Positions 39,547-48,887 of a stretch of 64,000 bases of DNA are shown in pieces; within the stretch, counting starts at the first letter, position 1, and each line of letters starts with the position of its first letter. This DNA is from an uncultured Clostridium sp. (GTDB lineage Bacteria; Bacillota; Clostridia; Clostridiales; Clostridiaceae). The notes beneath the pieces are model-generated. The model was not told where the DNA came from, did no database searches, and was given only the letters and a program-made list of their open reading frames with translations. Location: positions 16,374 through 80,373 of the forward strand of contig UQQU01000002.1 in assembly GCA_900543325.1 (NCBI GenBank). The letters run 5' to 3'. The translations under genes and the position numbers were made by a program.

Positions 39547-40152
39547 TTATGCTGCAGTATCTTTTATACTAACTTCTTTTTTAAATCGCTTTAAAGGAAT
39601 TATTGATATAAGAACTGTACATAAAATTCCTTCAACACCTGCACTTGTAAAATTATATAAGAATGAATAAAGATAAGGATTCATTCCCTCTGGTGCAAAT
39701 TGTGCAAAAAATACTACCCCTGATACAAAATAGGAAAATACACTTAAAGTAACTGCAAATAATGATCCTAAAATTATTTTATATTTTTTATCACTTCCAA
39801 AAATACATGTAAATCCTAATGCCATTGGTCCAAATAAACAATCTAAGAAAAATTGTATTGGATGTATTACATAGGCTCCATTTAATAAAGATAAAAGTCC
39901 CCATATTAATCCACCTGTAACCCCAGCAGTTCTACCATATAATAATGAAAGAACCATTATTGGTAACATAGAAAATAGTGCTATTCCTCCACCTTGAGGA
40001 TATTTTACAAATTGGATTAACCCAAGCATAAATGATAATCCACTCATCATTGCAATTACTATCATTTTCTTAGTTGTTATAGGATTTTTTTTCAAATCTC
40101 TAAAATATAATGCAAATATTATTACTGATATTACCCCAATAAAAATTACCAT
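39547..40152 (-). CDS. thiT: ThiT, ECF-transporter substrate-binding subunit for thiamine
   Basis: A membrane protein of about 201 residues with six segments. The ThiT/YuaJ signature QFVKYPQGGGIALFSMLPIM marks the thiamine-binding region; further on, GRTAGVTGGLIWGLL. The ATG at 40152 is ten bases after GGTGGAG; ATG 40161 would be too close, and the TTG at 40176 would overlap the ribosome site. Having ThiT and ThiW together lets the cell take up both thiamine and its thiazole part. Confidence 0.92.
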   Translation of the reverse strand: MVIFIGVISVIIFALYFRDLKKNPITTKKMIVIAMMSGLSFMLGLIQFVKYPQGGGIALFSMLPIMVLSLLYGRTAGVTGGLIWGLLSLLNGAYVIHPIQFFLDCLFGPMALGFTCIFGSDKKYKIILGSLFAVTLSVFSYFVSGVVFFAQFAPEGMNPYLYSFLYNFTSAGVEGILCTVLISIIPLKRFKKEVSIKDTAA

Positions 40153-40181
40153 ATCAATCATTCTCCACCTTAACAATTAAT

Positions 40182-40835
40182 TTATTTATTTGCCATATTC
40201 CAAAAATCCATCTCATAAAGACTGGATTTTATAAAAATATCTTTTAATCTTTCTTTTTCCACTTCTGATACGTTTTTGCATATTTCATCAATATAATTAA
40301 TCCATTCTTCAGTACATTGTCTAAATTCTTCTGAAGCATACTCCTTTATCCATGGAGCATAAAAGTTTTCTTCTAATCTATCCTTATATGTTTCATATAG
40401 ATATTTTCCGATATAATAATAACTCCATGTACACGGCATTATTGTCATTGCAATATCCTTTGAATCACCTTTTAATGCAATTCCAAGCATATAATTTGTA
40501 TAACTTGCAGTTGTTAACTCAACTTTATACTTTTCTACCTCATCTGTACTTAACCCAAATCCTTTTAAATAATTAACATGAACTGCAGTTTCATCATCTA
40601 AAACACCTTTTATTGATTCATGATAAAACTTCATTTCTTTCATAGTTCTAGCCTTAACTAATCCCATTGCAAAAACTTTAGCATAATCTTTTAAATATAA
40701 ATAATCTTGAATTAAATAATTCTTAAACTTCTCTTTATCTAAAGTTCCTTCACCTATTCCTTTTACAAAAGGATGTTTTAAATATTCATCCCAAATCTCT
40801 TTAACTTCATCAAATAACTCTTCTGAAAACTTCAT
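40182..40835 (-). CDS. tenA: Thiaminase II / aminopyrimidine salvage enzyme
   Basis: A 217-residue helical TenA protein. The active-site cysteine lies in MPCTWSYYYIGKYL, and YLIQDYLYLKDYAKVFA and the C-terminal EEWINYIDE helix fit the family. It hydrolyses aminopyrimidines from degraded thiamine to HMP, feeding ThiD. The ATG at 40835 follows the thiM stop by one base, with GGAAGG inside the end of thiM. Confidence 0.95.
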   Translation of the reverse strand: MKFSEELFDEVKEIWDEYLKHPFVKGIGEGTLDKEKFKNYLIQDYLYLKDYAKVFAMGLVKARTMKEMKFYHESIKGVLDDETAVHVNYLKGFGLSTDEVEKYKVELTTASYTNYMLGIALKGDSKDIAMTIMPCTWSYYYIGKYLYETYKDRLEENFYAPWIKEYASEEFRQCTEEWINYIDEICKNVSEVEKERLKDIFIKSSLYEMDFWNMANK

Positions 40836-40836
40836 A

Positions 40837-41646
40837 CTATTCAATCCTTCCATACTCTTTTAGTTTATCAATATTCATTTCATAAACATTATTCATAAGT
40901 TCTTCTTTAAAAGTTCCTATTGCTATATTATCTTTATCTGCTAACTCTCCACTTACTGCCATAGTAAGAACTCCCATAGCAACTGCTTCTAGCTTTTTGA
41001 AATTATCTCTTTTCCTACCTTCCAGACTGTTATATGCTCCTAAATAACTACCTATTAAACTTCCTGTCATACAGCCAGTACCTGTTATACTTTTTAACTT
41101 TGAAGTTCCATTAAATATCTTTATAACTGTATTACCATCACTAATAAAATCAACTTTTCCAGTAGCTACTACTATACATCCAAGCTTTTTAGCTACCTTT
41201 TTAATAACTTCTGATATATCTTCTCCATCATCAAAGGAATCAACACCTTGTCCTCTTACATCTAAACCACCAATAAACTTTATTTCTGCTATATTTCCCT
41301 TAACAACATCAAACTTAATTTCATTTAAAAGTTTATTTGTAAAATCAGTTCTAGTTTTCGTAGCAAAAACTCCTACTGGATCTAAAATAACAGGTTTATT
41401 AAATTTATTAGCTGCTTTCCCTGCTTTAACAAATAAATCTAATCTATTTGAATTCATAGTTCCTATATTAATAACTACAGAACTTGCAATACTTACAATT
41501 TCTTCAACCTCTTCATTTGAATAGCTCATTAATGGGCTTGCTCCTAATGCAAGAGTAATATTAGCACAATCATTTATAGTAACTTCATTGGTATAATGAA
41601 GCACTAATGGATTTATTTTTTTTACTTTATTAATTAATTCAAACAT
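40837..41646 (-). CDS. thiM: Hydroxyethylthiazole kinase
   Basis: A 269-residue ribokinase-fold enzyme that phosphorylates the thiazole alcohol. Visible motifs: HYTNEVTINDCANITLALGA, PVILDPVGVFATKTRT, and the GTGCMTGSLIGSYLGA anion hole with catalytic cysteine. It lies 17 bases after thiD and is joined closely to tenA. Confidence 0.97.
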   Translation of the reverse strand: MFELINKVKKINPLVLHYTNEVTINDCANITLALGASPLMSYSNEEVEEIVSIASSVVINIGTMNSNRLDLFVKAGKAANKFNKPVILDPVGVFATKTRTDFTNKLLNEIKFDVVKGNIAEIKFIGGLDVRGQGVDSFDDGEDISEVIKKVAKKLGCIVVATGKVDFISDGNTVIKIFNGTSKLKSITGTGCMTGSLIGSYLGAYNSLEGRKRDNFKKLEAVAMGVLTMAVSGELADKDNIAIGTFKEELMNNVYEMNIDKLKEYGRIE

Positions 41647-41662
41647 CTTAACTAGTCCTTTC

Positions 41663-42466
41663 TTATTTTAAATCTTTAAATTTATAAAAATGATTTACTG
41701 GACCTACACCTTTTCCAATATCAAAACTTTCTCTTATTGCTTCAGTTATATATTCTTTACTTAACTTTACTGCTTCAACTATGTTATATCCTAAAGCTAA
41801 GTGAGAAGTTATTGCTGATGATAAGGTGCATCCTGTTCCATGAGTGTTTTTTCTATCTAATCTTTCTTGTTTATAAACCTCAAAAGTATCCTTACCTATT
41901 AATACATCAACAGCATCACCTTCAAGATGACCACCTTTCATTAATACATACTTAGGTCCTAACTCTAATATTTTTTTACCAGCTTCTCTCATATTATCTA
42001 CATTATTTATTTTTATTCCTGTAATCTCCTCTGCCTCTGGTGTATTTGGAGTAATTATATATGCCATAGGTATAAGTTCTTCAATTAAAGTTTTCTTTGC
42101 TTCTGGTTTTAATAGTGAATATCCACTTTTAGATATCATAACTGGATCTACTACTAAATATTTAGGAGTATATTTTTTTAATTGATTTACAATTGTATAA
42201 ATAATTTCTGGACTAGATACCATTCCTATTTTTACTGCTGCAGGCTCTATATCTTCAAATACAACTTCTATTTGCTTTTCAATTATTTCTTTACTTAAAT
42301 CTTCTACAAGAAATACTCCCTGTGTATTTTGAGCTGTTATTGCAGTTATTACACTCATTCCATAAGTTCCAATTGCACTAAATGTTTTTAAATCGGCTTG
42401 TACACCTGCCCCTCCTGATGAATCTGAACCAGCTATTGTTAATGTTGGTATTTTATAATTTCTCAT
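41663..42466 (-). CDS. thiD: HMP/HMP-phosphate kinase
   Basis: A 267-residue ribokinase-fold kinase. [20 protein letters not shown] is the family's N-terminal signature, with [13 protein letters not shown] text following; the catalytic region is [19 protein letters not shown]. It phosphorylates hydroxymethylpyrimidine twice. It is first in the operon, behind the TPP riboswitch. Confidence 0.97.
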   Translation of the reverse strand: MRNYKIPTLTIAGSDSSGGAGVQADLKTFSAIGTYGMSVITAITAQNTQGVFLVEDLSKEIIEKQIEVVFEDIEPAAVKIGMVSSPEIIYTIVNQLKKYTPKYLVVDPVMISKSGYSLLKPEAKKTLIEELIPMAYIITPNTPEAEEITGIKINNVDNMREAGKKILELGPKYVLMKGGHLEGDAVDVLIGKDTFEVYKQERLDRKNTHGTGCTLSSAITSHLALGYNIVEAVKLSKEYITEAIRESFDIGKGVGPVNHFYKFKDLK

Positions 42467-42507
42467 TTTTTCTTCTCCTTTAAAATCTTAAATTTAAATA
42501 TATAAAT

Positions 42508-42542
42508 AAAAAAACAGCTATACTCCACTGGAATATAGCTGC
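42508..42542 (-). terminator. Riboswitch-controlled terminator ahead of thiD
   Basis: CAGCTATA-type arms (42515-42527 with 42529-42541) and seven T behind in the minus direction. It lies between the TPP aptamer and thiD, as expected for TPP-induced transcription stop. Confidence 0.85.
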
Positions 42543-42651
42543 ATGATTACAAATAATATATAAACTTTTCTACAATATATAATATAAAATACTTGTATAT
42601 AACAAAATTTCACAATAAAATTGTAGGTTTATTTTAAGTATACATTAATAA

Positions 42652-42732
42652 GCTTTCCTACGCTGGTATTATCCAGATCAGGTACAAGGGTTAATAATAA
42701 TTTATTTCTCAGCCTTATGGCACCCCTAGCAT
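42652..42732 (-). promoter_or_regulatory. TPP riboswitch (THI box)
   Basis: On the minus strand the conserved blocks GGGGTGCC, GGCTGAGA, ACCCTTGTACCTGATCTGG and GATAATACCAGCGTAGGAA occur in order and at proper spacing. It controls the six-gene thi operon. Confidence 0.97.
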
Positions 42733-42898
42733 TTTTATTTAATTATTACATTTTAATTATATTACTTTGTATTTTATTGTCAATATTTTCTAATATTTTT
42801 CTTTTATTTCTTTTATTTTGTTTGCACTTTATTAACTTATTTATTATTATATATATTAATATTTGCATATACTAATAAAAAAATAAGGAGGTTTTTTA

Positions 42899-43627
42899 AT
42901 GTCAAGAAGAGCTGCATTTTTTGATATAGACGGAACAATATATAGAGAAGGACTTATTACTGAAGTATTTAAAAAAATAATTAAATATGATTTAGTTGAT
43001 GAAAATAAGTGGTTTAAAGAAGTAAAACCTGCTTATATTAATTGGGATAAAAGACAAGGTGATTATGATACTTATCTTTTAAAAATGGTTGATGTATATA
43101 CCGAAGCAATTAAAGGATTAGATAAATACCATATAGATTATATTGCTAAAAAAGTTATTGAACAAAAAGGTGACAGAGTTTATACATTCTCAAGAGAAAG
43201 AATTAAATGGCACAAAGATAATGGAGATATTGTTATTGCTATTTCAGGTTCTCCTATAGAGCTAGTTAGAGAAATGTCCTTAAAATATCATATGGATGAC
43301 TATAGAGGTACAATCTATGAATTAGATAAAGATAATAAATATAATGGATATATTACTCCTATGTGGGATTCTGAAAGCAAAAAGAAAGCTATTAAGGAAT
43401 TATGTGAAAAATATAATATAGATTTAAGTGAAAGCTATGCTTACGGTGATACTGCTGGTGATTTTACAATGTTTAAGTCTGTTGGAATACCTTATGCTAT
43501 GAATCCAACAAGGGAACTTATAACAAAAATTATGGATGATGAAGATTTAAAAAAGAAAATTAATATCATTGTTGAAAGAAAAGATGTTACTTATAAACTT
43601 GATGTAAACTGTCTAAATATTTTATAA
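42899..43627 (+). CDS. HAD-superfamily (IB type) phosphatase
   Basis: A 242-residue phosphatase with the nucleophile D9 and D11 in FFDIDGTIY, motif II ISGSP, and motif IV YGDTAGDFTMF near residue 182. The cap is helical, as in phosphoserine-phosphatase-like enzymes. It is divergent from the thi operon across a 165-base gap after the riboswitch. The substrate is unknown; a thiamine-phosphate phosphatase role is only a guess from position. Confidence 0.85.
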   Translation: MSRRAAFFDIDGTIYREGLITEVFKKIIKYDLVDENKWFKEVKPAYINWDKRQGDYDTYLLKMVDVYTEAIKGLDKYHIDYIAKKVIEQKGDRVYTFSRERIKWHKDNGDIVIAISGSPIELVREMSLKYHMDDYRGTIYELDKDNKYNGYITPMWDSESKKKAIKELCEKYNIDLSESYAYGDTAGDFTMFKSVGIPYAMNPTRELITKIMDDEDLKKKINIIVERKDVTYKLDVNCLNIL

Positions 43628-43634
43628 AATTTAA

Positions 43635-43660
43635 TTAGGAACTCATTATTGAGTTCCTAA
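43635..43660. terminator. Bidirectional terminator
   Basis: TTAGGAACTCA pairs perfectly with TGAGTTCCTAA around TTAT, between two convergent genes. Confidence 0.75.
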
Positions 43661-43698
43661 AAATATATTCTATTTACTTCTATTATGTAAACTTTATT

Positions 43699-44658
43699 TT
43701 ATCTTTTTATTAGAGTATTATCTAACATACTAATCTGCATTTCCCTTAACTTCATAAAATAATTAATTACTAAACTAGATATAACTAGTATAATAAATGT
43801 AAATTTGAAGTTAATTAATAGCATATAAATCAATATTAACCATATAATTTGCGACATTTCCTTTGATTTAACCTTTAATGATACTCCTTTAATAACAAAT
43901 GAAAGCGAATCTTTTAATATAAAATATATAACTACTACTCTTATTGCCATTACAACAATTTTAAAATATACAAAATTAAATTCAAATCCTGTAGCATTTA
44001 ATATTTCATATAAAATCAAATATACAATACCAAATATATATGTTTTTTTACTGCAACATATATATGCTCCATACTTTTTAAAGTTACTAATAATCATATA
44101 CTTTTCATTAGTACTTTCATTTAATATATTAAGCTTTTTACCGATAAATAAAGCTCCTATATAAGCTATCAATATTGTACTTATAGGAATTGTAGCAACG
44201 AATATACTAAATATAATAGACATATACTCTTCATTTAAAGGAAATAAAGCTCTATATCCATCAAATTCTTTCATAAAACTATATCCTGTTAACTTTGAAA
44301 AATAGATATCAATTAACACCATAACAAAGCATCCTAGAATTGATGAATAAAGTAAGTCATCAAATATAGTTCCTTTTTTCCTTATAAAATATCCACATAT
44401 TAATCCCATTATTATTCCTTGGCTCATCCAAATAGCAGATGCTATATCTCCTACTGCTAATATTACAATAAGCAATGAAGTTGTTGATGATAATAAAGTA
44501 TATCTGCTTCCTAACCTCATATATATTACACAAATAAAAAGAGGAACAATCATATCAAGATATAATGTATATGCTATACCTGTATAAATTGCCATTATGC
44601 TAGTTACCACAAACATTGCAGATAACATTGCTGCTTCCGTTAATTTTCTTGTGTTCAA
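43699..44658 (-). CDS. DUF2232 (YybS-like) membrane protein
   Basis: A 319-residue integral membrane protein with about eight hydrophobic segments. The N-terminal text LTEAAMLSAMFVVTSIMAIY resembles DUF2232/YybS proteins. The start is a TTG about eight bases after GGTG. The function is unknown; related folds bind small ligands in ECF-type transporters. It has no clear functional tie to its neighbours. Confidence 0.75.
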   Translation of the reverse strand: MNTRKLTEAAMLSAMFVVTSIMAIYTGIAYTLYLDMIVPLFICVIYMRLGSRYTLLSSTTSLLIVILAVGDIASAIWMSQGIIMGLICGYFIRKKGTIFDDLLYSSILGCFVMVLIDIYFSKLTGYSFMKEFDGYRALFPLNEEYMSIIFSIFVATIPISTILIAYIGALFIGKKLNILNESTNEKYMIISNFKKYGAYICCSKKTYIFGIVYLILYEILNATGFEFNFVYFKIVVMAIRVVVIYFILKDSLSFVIKGVSLKVKSKEMSQIIWLILIYMLLINFKFTFIILVISSLVINYFMKLREMQISMLDNTLIKR

Positions 44659-44778
44659 TTTTAATTCACCACACTTATCTTTTTTAGAAAACTCTTTAAA
44701 ATCAAAAAGGTTATTCTATATCTTAAGTTCTTTAATCAATTATACTACTTTCTTTTAAAGTTAAAAGTAAAATTTATT

Positions 44779-44895
44779 TTAATTTTCTTTTATTAAAGTC
44801 TTTTCTTTATAATAATTCCTCAATCCTTCAAAAGTTGGATCAATACCTAATTTAAAACATTCCTCTACATAAGCTTTTAAAACATAAATACTCAT
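44779..44895 (-). CDS. Small ORF, 38 residues
   Basis: An ATG at 44895 with AGAGGTG at about eight bases opens a 38-residue peptide starting MSIYVLKAYVEECFKLGID and ending in a basic tail. It is amphipathic and has no membrane segment or signal. I do not recognise a family; the good ribosome site and normal codon use favour a real gene. Confidence 0.55.
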   Translation of the reverse strand: MSIYVLKAYVEECFKLGIDPTFEGLRNYYKEKTLIKEN

Positions 44896-45015
44896 TTATT
44901 TAACACCTCTTTTTAAGACTTTTTTATTAATTTATGTTTTAATATATGTAATAAGAGTTATGTAAATTACTAAAAATAATAAAAATAATAAAAAAATTTA
45001 ATTTGTAGGTGAAAA

Positions 45016-45765
45016 ATGAACTATATAATTTTTGATTTAGAATACAATCAACAACATCCTGATGATATTAATGCCTCAGAACCTAAACCACCATTATTAT
45101 TTGAGATAATTCAAATTGGAGCAATAAAAATGTCTAAAGACTTAAAGCAAATTTCTATATTTAATTCTTTAGTTAAACCTAATATACACATAAAACTTCA
45201 TCCTTATGTAGAGAACTTAACTAAAATTAATATTGAAGATTTAAATAACTCTTCGGACTTTAAATCTGTTTATAGTGATTTTATTAATTTTATAGGAAAA
45301 GAAGAAAATATTCTTGTAGTATGGGGAAGCTCTGATATAAAAGAATTAATTAAAAATATAGAATTTTACAATCTTGATTCCTCCAAAATCTCAAATAAAT
45401 ATATAGATATTCAAAGTTATGCTAGCAAATTATTTAAGCTACCTAAAGGACAAAAGATAAGTTTAAAAAATGCCGTGGAAGCTCTTAATATTCCTGTTGA
45501 AGGTGACTTCCATGATGCTTTTTTCGATGCTCACTATACTACTGAAGTGTTTAAAGCTATCTATACAAATAAACTATCTCCAAGTACCTTCATTAAAAGT
45601 ACTGAAAAAAGACCTAAGGTAAAAAAAGAAAAACTTGATTCTGAAGCTTTAATAAAAGAATTTGAAAAAATCTATAACAGAAAAATGTCTAAAGAAGAAG
45701 TTAAGATGATTCGATTGGCATATTTTATGGGTAAAACTAAACAATTTATTTTAAAAGATGAATAA
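45016..45765 (+). CDS. DEDDh-type 3'-5' exonuclease
   Basis: A 249-residue protein with a complete DEDDh active site: D7 and E9 in IIFDLEY, D107 in WGSSDIKE, H166 and D171 in FHDAFFDAHYT. It resembles the KapD/ERI1-like exonucleases. The C-terminal 65 residues are basic and helical. It probably trims RNA or DNA 3' ends. It is followed after 44 bases by the NERD-like gene on the same strand. Confidence 0.88.
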   Translation: MNYIIFDLEYNQQHPDDINASEPKPPLLFEIIQIGAIKMSKDLKQISIFNSLVKPNIHIKLHPYVENLTKINIEDLNNSSDFKSVYSDFINFIGKEENILVVWGSSDIKELIKNIEFYNLDSSKISNKYIDIQSYASKLFKLPKGQKISLKNAVEALNIPVEGDFHDAFFDAHYTTEVFKAIYTNKLSPSTFIKSTEKRPKVKKEKLDSEALIKEFEKIYNRKMSKEEVKMIRLAYFMGKTKQFILKDE

Positions 45766-45809
45766 TTTTCCAAAAAGTAGGTAACCTAATACTAAAGGAG
45801 GCTACGTCA

Positions 45810-46733
45810 ATGTTGCTTGTTTTAGTAAATATTATTTGGATACTTATAAAATTAATATTTTATACGCTATTTTCTTTAATTAAAGCAATATTTAAAATAT
45901 TTGTTTTTATTTTTAAAAAACCATTATTAAGATTTCCATTTTTACTTATTAATATTGGTTACTTACTTAAAATTAATTTTAATATTCTAGCAACTATATA
46001 TTTTATTTACTTAATGCATTTATCTGCAATAAAATTTAACATTTATAATAAAATTTATGCTGATTTAAACTATATCTATAATAAAATACGTAATTCTTAT
46101 AAAGTTTCAAATTGTTTAAAATCACTTAAAAATGATGGTATTATATTAAATAACATATATTTAGAAAATAATGATGATGATTCTTGCTCTATAGATGAGT
46201 TAGTAATTACTAATGGTGGTGTTTTTGCTATTAAAACATTAAATTATCCTTATAATAATTATACTGAATTTGATAAACCTAGTATACTTTCTTTAAATGG
46301 TGTTAAATATAAAAATGATACAATAATAGATTTTAACTTAATAAATTCTATATCAGAAGAATGTTTAAAGTGCTATAACATTTTACAAGACATATTATCT
46401 TATGATATACCAATAACTAATATTATTGCTATTCCCCAAGAAAATTGTGTTGTAGAAGAAAACTCTTCATTAGAAACTCCAATTGTAACAGCTAAAGATT
46501 TGCCTTATTATATAAAAAATAAAATAAATAAAACTGTTAATTATTCACCATTATTAATAAAAGAAAGTTTATTAGAAAATAAGATTTGGACTTTTGATAT
46601 AGTTATTTCAAGGCTTCAAAGCTTTCTTAATCATAGTAAAACCACTATATTATTTTTTATTATATTTCTAGGTATATATTATATATATATAACTTTTATA
46701 TCTTATATATTTTTTAAACTAATTACATTATAA
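45810..46733 (+). CDS. Membrane protein with a NERD-like domain
   Basis: 307 residues. Two or three hydrophobic segments fill the first 80 residues and another lies at 275-300. Between them, IDELVITNGGVFAIKTLNY matches the NERD core, where the catalytic pattern is normally an acidic residue, then a hydrophobic-E-V-K strand; here it reads AIKT, so one acidic residue seems missing. Nuclease activity is therefore doubtful. RBS AAAGGAGG precedes the ATG. Confidence 0.65.
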   Translation: MLLVLVNIIWILIKLIFYTLFSLIKAIFKIFVFIFKKPLLRFPFLLINIGYLLKINFNILATIYFIYLMHLSAIKFNIYNKIYADLNYIYNKIRNSYKVSNCLKSLKNDGIILNNIYLENNDDDSCSIDELVITNGGVFAIKTLNYPYNNYTEFDKPSILSLNGVKYKNDTIIDFNLINSISEECLKCYNILQDILSYDIPITNIIAIPQENCVVEENSSLETPIVTAKDLPYYIKNKINKTVNYSPLLIKESLLENKIWTFDIVISRLQSFLNHSKTTILFFIIFLGIYYIYITFISYIFFKLITL

Positions 46734-46742
46734 ATTATATAA

Positions 46743-46791
46743 AAAAGTAACTAACTATTTATCATTAAAGATATATAAGTTAGTTACTTTT
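46743..46791. terminator. Bidirectional terminator
   Basis: AAAAGTAACTAACT pairs with AGTTAGTTACTTTT; T tracts exist on both sides, between the NERD-like gene and the convergent small ORF. Confidence 0.85.
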
Positions 46792-46805
46792 ATTTTATAG
46801 TTAAA

Positions 46806-46958
46806 CTATCCTAACATTTCATATTTATCCATATTAGTTTGTTTTACAATCTTATTGTAAACAACCTTTATATCATCTGCATTATTATCAAAAGCTAACG
46901 CTTCTACTAATGCATCTAAAATAATAATTACTTCCTTCTCATCTAATTTTATATCCAC
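46806..46958 (-). CDS. Small ORF, 50 residues
   Basis: A GTG start at 46958 with GGAGGGG at five bases opens a 50-residue acidic protein (MDIKLDEKEVIIILDALVEA at its start). It is predicted helical with no membrane segment. It ends next to a strong terminator. No family recognised; the ribosome site is convincing. Confidence 0.65.
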   Translation of the reverse strand: MDIKLDEKEVIIILDALVEALAFDNNADDIKVVYNKIVKQTNMDKYEMLG

Positions 46959-46982
46959 AAAATCCCCTCCATTCCTTAAATA

Positions 46983-48755
46983 TTATTTACTAAGTTCTAT
47001 AAACTCATCTATATCTTCCTCTATAGTTTTTAATGAGTTTCTCCAGAACTCTTTATTATGAATATCTATTCCAACTTCTTTTGTTATATCTGCAATTTTA
47101 TTTTTTCCTGTAATTGATAAAAGTCTTTCATATTCACTTGTAAAGCTTTCACCCTTCTTTAAATATTCAGCATATAATCCCTTTGCAAATAATAACCCAA
47201 AAGCATAAGGGAAATTATAATAGTTATAATCTGCATCATAATAATGTGGCTTCCAAGCCCACATATATGGGTGTAAATATTCTGGATCTAAGCCATCACC
47301 ATAAGCCTCTTTTTGCGCTTCTAACATTAATTCTTTAATTTGCTCTACTGTTAATGCACTTTCTTTTCTTGCTTCAAAGACTGATTTTTCGAATAAAAAC
47401 CTTGAATAAATGTCTACTATTACTTGTGTACAATCACATATCTCAGCTTCTAATATAGCTAATGCTTCATCTTTATTTGCTTCCTTAATTGCAGCTTTTT
47501 TTATTATTGTTTCACAAAATGTAGATGCTGTCTCTGCTATAGGCATTGGATATTCTGAATTTAATATTGCTTCATTTTTTAAGCATTCTCCATGGAATCC
47601 ATGACCAAGCTCATGTGCCATAGTAACTACATCACCAAAGCTACCACCATAATTTAATAAAATTCTACTTTCTCCTATAAAGTGAAGTCCAGCACAAAAT
47701 GCTCCTCCAACCTTCCCTTCTCTAGGCTCTACATCTATCCAATCATTATCTATAGCTTTTTGAGCAAAATCTCCTAAATTATCACTAAATGTTCTAAAAT
47801 TTTTAACTACAAATTTTGATCCTTCTTCATATGTAAACTTCATATCAGCATTTGATATTGGAGCATATAAATCATAAAATGGTAACCCATTTTTATGTCC
47901 TAACATTTCTGCTTTTCTTCTTAGATACTTTCTAAAAACAGGCAAACTTTCTTTCATAGCTTCTAACATGGCATTTAATGACTCTTCATCCATTCTTGAA
48001 TCTATTAAAGTTTTTTCTAAAGGTGAGTTATATCCTCTAAAATCACAAACTGTTAATACTTCTCCCTTTATTCCATTAAGAGCAGCTGCAACCCCTTCTT
48101 CAACTTTCTTATAAGATGCTATTTCCGCCTCATAAGCTCTCTTTCTTACTTCTTCTGATTTATCCTCCGCCATATTTAATACTACTGTCAATGGATACTC
48201 TTTCACTTCATCATTTTCTTTAATTTCTACCATCAATGATGATATTAAATTATCCTTAAGCTTACTCCATGCATTAGAACCTGTATTTTTCATATTGGCG
48301 ATAATACTTTCTTCTTTATCACTTAATAAATACTTGCTTTGTTCTACAATACTTTTTAATACATATTCATGTGCCTTAAGTAATTCTGATTTTTCAATTA
48401 TACAATCAATATTCTCAATATTACTTATATATCTTTCTACCTTAGTTGAAGCTTCCACTATATGAGTTAACTTTTTTTCAAATATATCAGAATATCTTAA
48501 TGCTTCTGCATCCTTTGTATTAACACTAATACTTAATTGTATAAATGAACCTATTTTACTAATTAATTCAGTTAATTTTGAATATTTCTTTATATAATCT
48601 TCTAACTTTATTAATATGTCATTATTATCTTTTACAATCTCATTAGCCCATTCATTAACTTCGTTAATTTTACTTGTAAGTCTATCCATATCAATTTTAA
48701 ATTCTTGACTTTCAAATGATGGATATAACTCTTTTAAGCTCCAATTTAAACTCAT
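46983..48755 (-). CDS. pepF: M3-family oligoendopeptidase F
   Basis: A 590-residue zinc peptidase. The metal motif HELGH lies in MAHELGHGFHGE near residue 382, with the downstream glutamate helix in EYPMPIAETASTFCE. It cuts short peptides in the cytosol. The ATG has AGGAGG ahead. Confidence 0.96.
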   Translation of the reverse strand: MSLNWSLKELYPSFESQEFKIDMDRLTSKINEVNEWANEIVKDNNDILIKLEDYIKKYSKLTELISKIGSFIQLSISVNTKDAEALRYSDIFEKKLTHIVEASTKVERYISNIENIDCIIEKSELLKAHEYVLKSIVEQSKYLLSDKEESIIANMKNTGSNAWSKLKDNLISSLMVEIKENDEVKEYPLTVVLNMAEDKSEEVRKRAYEAEIASYKKVEEGVAAALNGIKGEVLTVCDFRGYNSPLEKTLIDSRMDEESLNAMLEAMKESLPVFRKYLRRKAEMLGHKNGLPFYDLYAPISNADMKFTYEEGSKFVVKNFRTFSDNLGDFAQKAIDNDWIDVEPREGKVGGAFCAGLHFIGESRILLNYGGSFGDVVTMAHELGHGFHGECLKNEAILNSEYPMPIAETASTFCETIIKKAAIKEANKDEALAILEAEICDCTQVIVDIYSRFLFEKSVFEARKESALTVEQIKELMLEAQKEAYGDGLDPEYLHPYMWAWKPHYYDADYNYYNFPYAFGLLFAKGLYAEYLKKGESFTSEYERLLSITGKNKIADITKEVGIDIHNKEFWRNSLKTIEEDIDEFIELSK

Positions 48756-48833
48756 TTCTAATCCTCCTATTATTTTAAAAAATTCTTATTATAATTATAT
48801 ACTGTTAATGAAAATAATTCCAACTAACATATA

Positions 48834-48878
48834 AAAAAAGTAAAATAAATTACAAAATTCACAATTTATTTTACTTTT
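48834..48878 (-). terminator. Terminator of the membrane protein gene 48888-49598
   Basis: AAAGTAAAATAAATT (48838-48852) pairs with AATTTATTTTACTTT (48863-48877), with a run of T after it in the minus direction. Confidence 0.8.
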
Positions 48879-48887
48879 ATTAAATTT

